NCBI RefSeq assembly: GCF_001514145.1
Contig: NZ_KQ948661.1
Span: 372,001-436,000 of the forward strand
Direction of reading: 5' to 3'
Length of the DNA: 64,000 nt
DNA from: Streptomyces canus
GTDB taxonomy: Bacteria > Actinomycetota > Actinomycetes > Streptomycetales > Streptomycetaceae
Below are positions 33,700 to 41,236 of this stretch, in pieces. A model generated the notes under the pieces. That model searched no databases. It saw only the letters and a list, made by a program, of their open reading frames with translations, and was not told the DNA's origin. Both the position numbers and the translations under genes were made by a program. Every line of letters starts with the position of its first letter. The stretch's first letter is position 1.

Positions 33700-34713
33700 G
33701 TGCCTGCCTTCGACCTGCCGACGAGGGAGCTGGAACGGTACCGTCCCGAGGTCCAGGAGCCCCCGGATTTCGACGGGTTCTGGCGTGACACCCTCAAGGA
33801 GGCAGCGCAGACGGACGTGTTGGTGTCGGTGCGCCCGGCGGAGAACGGGCTGCGGCTGACGCGGACCTGGGACGTGACCTTCCGCGGCTTCGCCGGCGAT
33901 CCGGTGCGCGCCTGGTACAGCAGACCGGCCGGGGTGGGCGAGCCCCTGCCGGCAGTCGTCGAGTACGCCGGTTACGGCCGTGGGCGCGGCCTGCCGCACG
34001 AGCGGCTGACCTGGGTGAACGCCGGGTACGCGCATCTGCTGATGGACAACCGCGGGCAGGGTGACCAGTACGGCAACGGCGGGGCCACCCCCGACCCGCA
34101 CGCCTTCGCACCGGGCGGCCCGGGACCGGCGGCCCGCGGCCTGCTCGACCCGCGCGACTACCACTACCGGCGGCTGATCACGGACGCGGTCCGCGCGGTG
34201 GCCGCGGTGCGCGCCCTTCCGGGCGTGGACGCGTCCCGCGTCGCGGCCGTCGGCAACAGCCAGGGCGGCGGGCTGGCGCTGGCCGTCGCGGGACTGGTGC
34301 CGGACCTGACGGCGGCCCTGGTCACCGCGCCTTTCCTGTGCGGCATCCGACGGGCCCTGGATCTGACCGACGCGAGTCCGTACGGCGAGATCAGCGCGTA
34401 TCTCTCCGTGCACCGGGGCGCGCAGGAGGCCGCGTACCGCACCCTCGCGTACATGGAGGGCGTCTCCTTCGCCCGGCGAGCCGCCGCCCCGGCCCACTTC
34501 GGGGTCGGCCTGCGTGACACGGTGTGCCCGCCGAGCGGGGCGTACGCGGCCTTCAACCGCTACGGCGAGCTGACCGGCGTGGACCCCCGCAAGGAGATCC
34601 ACGCCTATCCGTACAACGGCCACGAGGGCGGCGACGCGGTGCAGGTGCGGCGCCAACTCGACTGGCTGGGTGAGATGTTGGAGCCCGGCCCGGTCAGCTC
34701 ACCGCCAGGGTGA
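33700..34713 (+). CDS. CE7-family acetylxylan esterase / cephalosporin-C deacetylase-like
   Basis: 337 aa, alpha/beta-hydrolase of the AXE1/CE7 family; no signal peptide, so cytosolic as usual for CE7. The catalytic triad is visible: Ser187 in GNSQGG, Asp273 in LRDTVCPP, His308 in NGHEGG. The CE7-specific RGQ motif occurs as DNRGQGDQ (118-120). The positions match S188/D274/H303 of the Thermotoga enzyme. It removes acetyl groups from short xylo-oligosaccharides, which would let the GH39 and GH67 enzymes finish degradation. The GTG at 33700 follows GAGGTG. It is divergent from the transporter operon; its 3' end overlaps the opposing GH92 gene by 20 bp. Confidence 0.92.
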   Translation: MPAFDLPTRELERYRPEVQEPPDFDGFWRDTLKEAAQTDVLVSVRPAENGLRLTRTWDVTFRGFAGDPVRAWYSRPAGVGEPLPAVVEYAGYGRGRGLPHERLTWVNAGYAHLLMDNRGQGDQYGNGGATPDPHAFAPGGPGPAARGLLDPRDYHYRRLITDAVRAVAAVRALPGVDASRVAAVGNSQGGGLALAVAGLVPDLTAALVTAPFLCGIRRALDLTDASPYGEISAYLSVHRGAQEAAYRTLAYMEGVSFARRAAAPAHFGVGLRDTVCPPSGAYAAFNRYGELTGVDPRKEIHAYPYNGHEGGDAVQVRRQLDWLGEMLEPGPVSSPPG

Positions 34714-37700
34714 ACAGGTGCAGGTCCGAGTTGTCCGGCAGCTTCACGCCGGTGATGCTCTTCCCTTCCGGTGCCTTGAACGGCTTCGTGGCGAAGACAT
34801 ACGTCGCGACCGGGTCACGGTCCGCGCCCGCGACGTTGCGATAGGGGGCGCGGGCGACAACCTCGTTGCCGTACTGGACGGCGCCGCCCCCGCCGCCGAC
34901 CGTCCAGTCGGTGAAGGCGAGTGCGATCGTGTCGGTGCTGCCGTCGGTGTAGGTGACCGTGGCCTGGCTCTGCTGGTTGCCGTTGACGGCACTGCCGACG
35001 AAGGACAACTGGTTCGCCGGTGAGCTCAGTTGGATGGTCCGGCCGGATGCCGTGGCGTTGTCGGGCCGGCCGCTCGGCGAGTTCGGCCAGGTGAAGGTCA
35101 GGCCGTTCACCGTGCCCTGTCTGCCCGGGGTGAGCCCGGCCGCCGCGAGCGCCTGGCGGGAGTAGCTCCAGCCGCCTCCGTCGTAGTCGGCCTCGTCGTG
35201 GTCACCGGAGTCGTCCGAGATCCCGGTGTTGTCGTAGGCGGCGAGGAGGGTGCCGGGCGCGGCCACCGTGAGGGGCACCGGTTGCTCGTACGCGGTGTCG
35301 TCCGAGGTGACGGCGATCGTGACGTCGTAGAAGCCCTGCTCGGTGCCCTCGGTGGAGCTCAGGGTGATCTCCTGGGAGCCGTCGACGACCGTGCCCTCGC
35401 TCGGAGTTGCCGTGATGCCCTCGGGTGCCTCGACGCGGAAGCGGACCTCCGGGCCCGTGCCGTCGCCGCTCAGCGACAGCGCGCGGACGCCGGCCTTCGT
35501 GCTGCCGCCCGGCGCGATCGTCGCCGTGGTCGGGCCGACACCGATCTGGTACGGCTGCTCGCCCTCGCGGAAGGACGGCGGGGCGGCGTCCGCTCCCCAG
35601 GCCGGGGCGGGCTCGGTGGACAGGGTGTAGTCCAGCCGGCCGCCGTCCCGCACGAAGGAGGCGGGCAGCCAGGCGGCTTGGCTCGTCCGGCCGTTGACCT
35701 TCAGGCCGTGGATGTACGGCGCGTCGGCGGCCGCACCCTCCGCGCGCACGGAGATGTCGTTCCCTGAGGGCCGGGTGATCTCTATGCGCGGGAACAGCGG
35801 TGAGGCGAGGACCAGTTCGGACCGGGACGGCACCTGGGGATACATACCGAGCGCGGAGAAGACGTACCAGGCGGACATCGCGCCGAGGTCGTCGTTGCCG
35901 GGGATGCCGCCCGGCCGCGTCGACCAGAGCTGCCGCATGGCGGCGCGGACGGTCTGCTGGGTCTTGTACGGGGCGCCCGCGTAGGCGTACAGGTAGGGGA
36001 CGTTGATCGACGGCTCGTTGTCCAGCTCGGACTTGTCGCCGCCGTTGCCCGTGAACGCCCAGTCACCCTTGTCGTCGTGGAAGAAGGTGTCCAGGCGGGC
36101 GAGAGCCTTGTCGCGGCCACCCATCGCGGCGAACAGGCCCGCCGGGTCGTGCTGGACCATCCAGGTGTACTGGGCCGCGGTCCCCTCGACGAAGCCGTTG
36201 CCGGTGGCCGGGGTGAAGCCGGTGACCCAACTGCCGTCCGCCTTGCGGTTGGCGATGTAGCCGCCGCTCGGGTCGGCGGCGATGTTGAAGTTGTTCTGCC
36301 ACCACTGGGATCTCTTGGAGAAAGTCGCCGCGGCGTCCTTCTTCCCTGCCGCGCGGGCCAGTTGGGAGAGGGCGAAGTCGGCGCCGGACATCTCCAGGGT
36401 CTCGGCGGCGCCGCCCCAGGCGTGGGAGACGGACGGCATGTAGTGCAGCTTCAGGTACTTGTCGAGGGAGGGGCGCTGACCGGCCGACAGCACCGGCTTC
36501 CCCGCCGGCGACAGGTCCTGTTCCGTGGGGACCGTGGCCGCCCTGGCGAGCGAGTCGAGTGCGCCGCGCAGGTCGAAGTCGGTGCCGCCGAAGGCGTGGA
36601 TGCCGGCCAGGGCGATGGGTGAGGGGTCGCCGTTCATGACGTGGGTGCCGCTCGCTCCGTGCAGCCAGCGGTCCCACACGCCGCCGTTCTGCCGGGCCAG
36701 TTCGTACAGGGACTGCGCCACGTCCGAGCCGGTGCGCGGGTCGAGCAGGGTCAGCAGCTGCACCTGGCCGCGGTAGACGTCCCAGCCGGAGAAGGTGCCG
36801 TACTGGGCGCGGTGCCCGCGGGCGACTCGGTGCACCTCGTCGTCGCTCCCCCGGTATCTGCCGTCGGCGTCGCTGATGACATTGGGGTGGAGGAGGGCGT
36901 GGTAGAGCGCGGTGTAGAAGGTGGTGCGCTCGTCGTCGGTGCCGCCGCCGACGCGGATCGCCCGCAGTCGGTCGCGCCATGCGCCGCGGGCCGCTTCGCG
37001 CACCGAGTCGAAGGAGCGCCGGGGCGGGTTCTCGGCGGCGAGGTTGGTCTCGGCGCCCGCCCGGCTGACGTACGAGATACCGATCTTGACGCCGACCTGA
37101 TCGGTGCCGGGCGCGAACCGGACGTACCCGCCCGCCCCCTTGCCCGCCACGGGCCGCCCGCCTTGCGAGAAGCCGCCCGTGCCACCGGACGCCTCCAGCG
37201 AGCCGGGGCTGAGCCTGTCGTCCTGCCAGGTGCCCGCGGCCGTGAAGGGACGGTCGAAGTGGGCGGTGAAGTGGACGGTGTAGTAGGCGCGTTGGCCTTC
37301 GGGGTCGAGGTAGCCGCAGAAGTTGCCGGAGGTGACCGAGCCGGAGACCGTCCGGGTCGCCGGGTCGATCTCGACCGTCGAATCGGTCGAGCCCACCTCG
37401 GAGTTGGCGGTCCTGAACAGCAGCGAGGCGGGCTTGTCGGCAGGGTAGGTGAAGCGGGCCGAGCCGGTGCGGGCGGTGGCGGTCAGGTCCGCGGTGACAC
37501 CGGAGGCGAGGCCCACCCGGTAGTGGCCGGGCTCGGCGGTCTCGTCGGCGTGGCTGAAGTCGGCCGCGTACACCGCGTCCTTGGTGTCGCTCGCCGGGGA
37601 CGAGGTGACCTCGCCGGCGAACGGGAAGAGAGGGATGTCGCCGCTGCCGCCCGCGCAGCCCGTGCCGGACATGTGGGTGAGGCTGAAGCCGCGGACACGG

Positions 37701-37954
37701 GTGGCGCCGTACAGGTAGCCGCCGGGAGCCGTGGTCCGGGTGGCGTCGCCGCGGGTGTTCTCGGGGCTGAACGAGAACATGCCGGAGGGGGTGACGGCGC
37801 CGGGGAAGACGTTGCCGCCGTTCTCCGTGCCGATGAGCGGGTTCACATATGCGGTCGGGTCGCCGACGAGACCGGGTGGCGCCGCGAGGGCTGGGGTGGC
37901 GCCGGTGACGGCGAGTACGGCCGCCAGCAGCAGGGACGTGGGACGGAAACGCAT
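34694..37954 (-). CDS. secreted GH92 alpha-mannosidase with NEW3-type domain
   Basis: 1086 aa. Sec signal peptide MRFRPTSLLLAAVLAVTGATPALA, then a full GH92 module beginning PTAYVNPLIGTENGGNVFPGAVTPSGMFSFSPEN, with HMSGTGCAGGSGDIPLFP. Catalytic candidates are Glu590 in FVEGTAAQYTW and Asp688/689 in GNDDLGAMSAWYVFSALGMYP. A NEW3/NPCBM-associated Ig-like domain (about 820-915; TIAPGGSTKAGVRALSLSGDG) and a C-terminal beta-sandwich follow. It is a different subtype from the GH92 at 19595: it has the classic N-terminal LIGTENGGNVFPGA block and lacks the discoidin domains. The ATG at 37954 lies 9 bases after AAGGAGGAGG. Operators identical in core to the 19555 site lie upstream. Confidence 0.93.
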   Translation of the reverse strand: MRFRPTSLLLAAVLAVTGATPALAAPPGLVGDPTAYVNPLIGTENGGNVFPGAVTPSGMFSFSPENTRGDATRTTAPGGYLYGATRVRGFSLTHMSGTGCAGGSGDIPLFPFAGEVTSSPASDTKDAVYAADFSHADETAEPGHYRVGLASGVTADLTATARTGSARFTYPADKPASLLFRTANSEVGSTDSTVEIDPATRTVSGSVTSGNFCGYLDPEGQRAYYTVHFTAHFDRPFTAAGTWQDDRLSPGSLEASGGTGGFSQGGRPVAGKGAGGYVRFAPGTDQVGVKIGISYVSRAGAETNLAAENPPRRSFDSVREAARGAWRDRLRAIRVGGGTDDERTTFYTALYHALLHPNVISDADGRYRGSDDEVHRVARGHRAQYGTFSGWDVYRGQVQLLTLLDPRTGSDVAQSLYELARQNGGVWDRWLHGASGTHVMNGDPSPIALAGIHAFGGTDFDLRGALDSLARAATVPTEQDLSPAGKPVLSAGQRPSLDKYLKLHYMPSVSHAWGGAAETLEMSGADFALSQLARAAGKKDAAATFSKRSQWWQNNFNIAADPSGGYIANRKADGSWVTGFTPATGNGFVEGTAAQYTWMVQHDPAGLFAAMGGRDKALARLDTFFHDDKGDWAFTGNGGDKSELDNEPSINVPYLYAYAGAPYKTQQTVRAAMRQLWSTRPGGIPGNDDLGAMSAWYVFSALGMYPQVPSRSELVLASPLFPRIEITRPSGNDISVRAEGAAADAPYIHGLKVNGRTSQAAWLPASFVRDGGRLDYTLSTEPAPAWGADAAPPSFREGEQPYQIGVGPTTATIAPGGSTKAGVRALSLSGDGTGPEVRFRVEAPEGITATPSEGTVVDGSQEITLSSTEGTEQGFYDVTIAVTSDDTAYEQPVPLTVAAPGTLLAAYDNTGISDDSGDHDEADYDGGGWSYSRQALAAAGLTPGRQGTVNGLTFTWPNSPSGRPDNATASGRTIQLSSPANQLSFVGSAVNGNQQSQATVTYTDGSTDTIALAFTDWTVGGGGGAVQYGNEVVARAPYRNVAGADRDPVATYVFATKPFKAPEGKSITGVKLPDNSDLHLFTLAVS

Positions 37955-38110
37955 GACGCGGCCCCTCCTCCTTCGGACGGGTCGCGCACCACAGGTCGCA
38001 CAAGCCGCAGGGACAGTAACGTGCGCCACGCGTATCACGGAAGACCGCGTACGGCCGAAGGAACGCGCGTGGGGTCACCCGGCCGGGTCCAGCCGATTGC
38101 CCCAACTGGA

Positions 38111-38141
38111 TTGACATCGTTGTCCGTTGACGCGGTAGAGT
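38111..38141 (+). promoter_or_regulatory. plus-strand promoter-like sequence with no recognisable downstream gene
   Basis: TTGACA (38111-38116), a 19-base spacer and TAGAGT (38136-38141) form a promoter pointing right, away from the GH92 gene and toward the 3' end of the LPMO gene on the opposite strand. No convincing plus-strand ORF follows. The spacer is slightly long. Confidence 0.4.
38113..38124. promoter_or_regulatory. operator variant GACATCGTTGTC
   Basis: It matches the palindrome GACAACGTTGTC at 11 of 12 positions and overlaps the TTGACA box at 38111. Together with the perfect copy 45 bp away it forms an operator pair upstream of the second GH92 gene. Confidence 0.5.
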
Positions 38142-38157
38142 CATGTCCAGACCACTC

Positions 38158-38169
38158 GACAACGTTGTC
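38158..38169. promoter_or_regulatory. LacI-type operator GACAACGTTGTC (second copy in window)
   Basis: A perfect 12-bp palindrome, extended to CGACAACGTTGTCG (38157-38170), identical to the site before the first GH92 gene. It lies about 200 bp upstream of the GH92 start at 37954. Confidence 0.65.
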
Positions 38170-38237
38170 GCGCGTCGCGTCGTCACAAGCCATGCACCAT
38201 CCGCGCCGGCCACCACCCCCCTGCGCCGGCACGGCTC

Positions 38238-38272
38238 GCGGACCCGGTGGCGCACAGCCCCACCGGGTCCGC
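38238..38272 (-). terminator. terminator of the LPMO gene
   Basis: A 13-bp perfect stem (GCGGACCCGGTGG at 38238-38250, CCACCGGGTCCGC at 38260-38272) with a 9-base loop, 37 bases past the LPMO stop. The 354 bp between the GH92 and LPMO genes hold only this hairpin, the operators and the orphan promoter. Confidence 0.75.
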
Positions 38273-38308
38273 CCTGAGCGGAAGGTCCGAGCGCGTTCCG
38301 ACGGTGAC

Positions 38309-39373
38309 TCAGCCGACTCGGCAGGGAAGGGTCGTGGCCGTGTCGCCTCCGGAGCCGGTGACGACGTAACCGAACGTCGTGCTCTGCCCCGGACTGAGCG
38401 AGCCGTTCCAGTGGGCGTTGTGGACCATCACGTCCTGGCCGGTGTAGGTGGCGTTGCCGTTCCAGAGACTGTCGACCTTCTGGCCGGTCGGCAGGGTCCA
38501 GTCGACCATCCAGCCCAGCATCGGGACGTCACCGGAGTTGGTGACGGTCACCTCGGACTGGTAGCCGCCGCTCCAACTGCCCGTGGTCTTACGGGTGGCC
38601 GTGCAGGTGCCGGGCACCGGTTCGGTCGGGTTGCCCGGCTCGTGGATGCCGGTGACCTCGCCGTTGCCGCCGTCGAAGACGACGTCGGAGCAGGAGTAGA
38701 AGGTCTCCGCGCTGTCCGAACGCTGCCAGACCATGTAGATGATGTGGCGGCCGGACTTGTTCGCCGGAAGCTGGCCCGTCCAGGAGTAGTTGGCCTCGAC
38801 CGTGCCCGGACTGCCGTTGAGCGGCGGGTGGTCGACGCTGAGGAACGGCTGGGCCTCCATGTCGTCCCAGGTGAGTGTCTTCTTCGGGTCGAAGCCGTCC
38901 TTGGTGACGTACACGTAGAACCAACCCGGGTGCGCGGCCCAGGCGTTGTAGGAGAAGTCGACCGTCTTGCCCGAGGTGAGGTGGGTGAGCGGCCAATCGT
39001 CGCGGGCGGCGTTGAAGCCGGTGAAGTTGGTGTTGCCGCCGCTGCACAGCTCGCCGTCCGGCACGAAGCCGCGGGTGCGGCCGGCGCCGTCCGAGCGCAG
39101 CACGGAGAACCAGTTGTAGAACGGTGTGGTGCCGCTGACCGCCTGCGCGTTCTTGCAGGCCGGGTTGATCGGCTTGATCTCACCGGTGTCGGTCAGCCCG
39201 TCCTGCCAGCACAGGAAGGTGCGGCTGGCGGGCTTCATCGGGGTGCCGTGGGCCTCGGCCTTGCCGCCGGTTGTGAGGACGAGGCTGAGGGCGGGGATGG
39301 TGGCGAGCAGGGAGACGAGGACCAGGAAGAGGGCTCTGGGGCGGGTCACCCTCGATAACTTTGTCAGGATCAT
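38309..39373 (-). CDS. AA10 lytic polysaccharide monooxygenase with CBM2
   Basis: 354 aa. A signal peptide ends KAEA before His42, which becomes the N-terminal His of the copper brace (HGTPMKPASRTFLCWQDG); the second brace His is His148 in NAWAAHPGW. The catalytic domain runs to about 245. A short linker (HEPGNPTEPVPG) leads to a C-terminal CBM2 domain (255-354; WSGGYQSEVTVTNSGDVPMLGWMVDWTLPTG, Cys-bounded). It oxidatively cleaves crystalline polysaccharide; CBM2 plus the CebR box upstream point to cellulose rather than chitin. The ATG at 39373 has only weak ribosome-site candidates (ACGGGAA nearby, AAGGA further off), but the signal peptide fits this start. Confidence 0.93.
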   Translation of the reverse strand: MILTKLSRVTRPRALFLVLVSLLATIPALSLVLTTGGKAEAHGTPMKPASRTFLCWQDGLTDTGEIKPINPACKNAQAVSGTTPFYNWFSVLRSDGAGRTRGFVPDGELCSGGNTNFTGFNAARDDWPLTHLTSGKTVDFSYNAWAAHPGWFYVYVTKDGFDPKKTLTWDDMEAQPFLSVDHPPLNGSPGTVEANYSWTGQLPANKSGRHIIYMVWQRSDSAETFYSCSDVVFDGGNGEVTGIHEPGNPTEPVPGTCTATRKTTGSWSGGYQSEVTVTNSGDVPMLGWMVDWTLPTGQKVDSLWNGNATYTGQDVMVHNAHWNGSLSPGQSTTFGYVVTGSGGDTATTLPCRVG

Positions 39374-39470
39374 GACATTCCCGTCCGTTCCTTGAGGTAC
39401 GGGCCGTTGCGGGGCGTGTGCGGTGCCGTGGGGTGGGGGCGGCACACGGGCGGGTTCCGGTCCGTCCGCA

Positions 39471-39484
39471 TGGGAGCGCTCCCA
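39471..39484. promoter_or_regulatory. CebR operator TGGGAGCGCTCCCA
   Basis: A perfect 14-bp palindrome identical to the CebR consensus of Streptomyces, about 100 bp before the LPMO start. CebR is a LacI-family repressor released by cello-oligosaccharides, so the LPMO is very likely cellulose-inducible. The gene on the other side (39643, Uma2) might also be affected. Confidence 0.88.
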
Positions 39485-39642
39485 CCCCACTTCTGCGGAA
39501 GGTAGCGGTATGTGGCGCAGTTGTAAACGGGGGGCGTCGGGGTCGATGGCGTGGCGTGGTGTCGTCGGTTCGGGTGGCGATACCTTCGTACGTACGATCA
39601 CGCCACGTGACGGCGTCCACACTGGCGTTCATGGGAGCGGTG

Positions 39643-40188
39643 ATGACCACACCCCAGCAGGCCACTGAGGACACCTGGATGTTTCCGCCGGCTCACGGCT
39701 GGACCTTTGACCAGGTCAAGCACTTGGAGCTGCCTTTCAACCGGGAACTCGTGGATGGACGGATCGTGGTTCGAGGTCAGACCGAGTTCTGGCACAACCG
39801 TGTCCGGGACAGGTTGGCTGCAGCTCTGGAGGCTGCGCGAGCGGAGCCGTACGAGGTTGTGGCCGAGCAATGCGTGACAGTCGACAACCAGAACACACCG
39901 AACTGCGTCCCGGTACGAAACGTCACTCTTGTCGTGGAGGTCGTCTCCCCCGGTTCCCACCAGGACGACCGGGTGCGCGAGCCGGCGCTCTTCGCCGCGC
40001 ACACGGTGCCGTACTACTGGCGCGTGGAGCTGGACCGGGACCAGAAACTCGCGGTGCACGAGTACCGGCTCAACGTGGACACGCTCGCCTATTTCCCCGC
40101 GCCCTCCCACCCGGACCACCACGACAAGCTGGTCTCCGAGCTGGCGTTCCCCGTCGAGGTCGATCTCGACGCGCTCGTCGGGTTCTGA
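39643..40188 (+). CDS. Uma2/DUF820-family protein
   Basis: 181 aa, single Uma2 (restriction-endonuclease-like) domain, usual size. Seen: LPFNRELVDGRIVVRGQTEFWHNRVRDRLAAAL near the start, then VTLVVEVVSPGSHQDDRVREPALFAAHTVPYYWRVEL, with the Glu/Asp of VVEVVSPGS...D and the WRVEL block corresponding to the PD-(D/E)XK core. The usual Lys of the core is not obvious, so nuclease activity is uncertain. Streptomyces genomes carry many solitary copies of unknown role. The ATG at 39643 is preferred because GGGAG is 5 bases before it; 39631 is an alternative. It converges with the HD gene, 19 bp apart. Confidence 0.75.
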   Translation: MTTPQQATEDTWMFPPAHGWTFDQVKHLELPFNRELVDGRIVVRGQTEFWHNRVRDRLAAALEAARAEPYEVVAEQCVTVDNQNTPNCVPVRNVTLVVEVVSPGSHQDDRVREPALFAAHTVPYYWRVELDRDQKLAVHEYRLNVDTLAYFPAPSHPDHHDKLVSELAFPVEVDLDALVGF

Positions 40189-40207
40189 GCCCGGGGCCCG
40201 GTGGCGG

Positions 40208-40789
40208 TCACACCGGGTAGGCCGCCTGGAAGGCCAGCCGCTCCTCCGCGTCTTCTCCTACGGTCGTCAGCGCGTCGTCGAACTCCATGAACTCCTCCCA
40301 CACCGTCCGCCCGCTCGTCCCGGCGAGCCTGCTGACCACGAGGTCCTCCAGGTCGGGGACCCGCTTGTTCTTCCAGATCTTGTCGGCGACGCTGACCAGC
40401 AGGTCTTCGAGGCCGATGTCCGGGAGGGTCCAGGTCGCGTGGGTGGCGGCGAAACGGGCCAGGTGCGGGGGGACGCCGTGGGCCAGGAGCAGGCCCTGGC
40501 CGGCCTTCTCGTGTGCGGAGCCCGGGCCGGAGAGTTCGCCGGCGTGCGCGGTCTTGCCGATGTCGTGCGTGGCGGCGCCGAACAGGACGGCGTCGCGGTC
40601 GAGTTGGAGCGTGGGGTGCCGTCGTGCCAGCCACTCCGTGAGCTGGTACGCCACGTCGTGCACCAGCCTCAGGTGGGCCGCGAGGCGGGGCGGTGCGTCG
40701 AGGGTCCGGAGGAGGCGGGCCGCCTCGTCGGGGAGGGGGCGGGGGCCGGGGTCGTGGAGGGCGCGGTGGAGGAGGTCGGGGGCGGTCAC
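40208..40789 (-). CDS. HD-domain phosphohydrolase-like protein
   Basis: 193 aa. HD-superfamily metal ligands are visible: His44 region (HLRLVHDVAYQLTEWL), the HD pair in GAATHDIGKTAHAGEL, His in GSAHEKAG, and Asp in LLVSVADKIWKNKR. Such proteins hydrolyse phosphate esters of nucleotides or related compounds. No signal peptide or partner domain. The start is GTG 40789. It ends 19 bp from the convergent Uma2 gene. The substrate cannot be predicted. Confidence 0.8.
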   Translation of the reverse strand: MTAPDLLHRALHDPGPRPLPDEAARLLRTLDAPPRLAAHLRLVHDVAYQLTEWLARRHPTLQLDRDAVLFGAATHDIGKTAHAGELSGPGSAHEKAGQGLLLAHGVPPHLARFAATHATWTLPDIGLEDLLVSVADKIWKNKRVPDLEDLVVSRLAGTSGRTVWEEFMEFDDALTTVGEDAEERLAFQAAYPV

Positions 40790-41236
40790 GCGGTAAGGGT
40801 AGGGGTGGGGGTGGAAGTTGGGGGCGGCGCAGGGTGGGGGCGCGAGCCGGGGAGCAGCACCGAGTGGGGCTGGGGCGACCTCTCAGGAGTGGTCGGTCGG
40901 ATGGACAGGTGTCGCGGTGGTGGGGCTTCGCCGGGTCCCAGCGGGGGCTCACGTCTGGAGCCGGATGGCCCCAACGGCCGTCTCGGTCCTACGGCCCGCT
41001 CAGCCTCTCCGCGGGATCGACGCCGTGGGCATCGCGGCGGAGCGGCACGCTGGGCTACCGCTGACTGGAGCCAGTCGCGCGGCCGGCGAGTGCCCTCACC
41101 GGAGGGGGCGGCTCCACGACCGGCTCAGTCCTCATGCCCGGCCCCGCCGGGCCGCCGGACCCGCCGCCGACAGGCCCGACCCAGCGTTCGCTGCCCGCAG
41201 TCTGCGACGATCCGTTCCCGTGACCGCCCCCTCCCC
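40790..41236. other. 447 bp without a recognised gene
   Basis: GC-rich sequence between the HD gene start and the kinase gene end. No frame has coding-like codon use over a useful length, no strong hairpin stands out, and only short dyads such as ACTGGAGCCAGT are present. The HD gene promoter must lie here but was not located. Confidence 0.5.

Noticed and set aside
36063..39358. Very long open frames overlapping the second GH92 gene and the LPMO on either strand
   Set aside because: They are low-complexity Arg/Pro/Gly translations in frames dictated by GC-rich codons; the true genes have signal peptides and enzyme motifs.
41001..41236. Possible mobile-element remnant in the 447-bp gap before the kinase gene
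   Set aside because: No terminal repeats, transposase fragment or target duplication could be seen; only short chance dyads.
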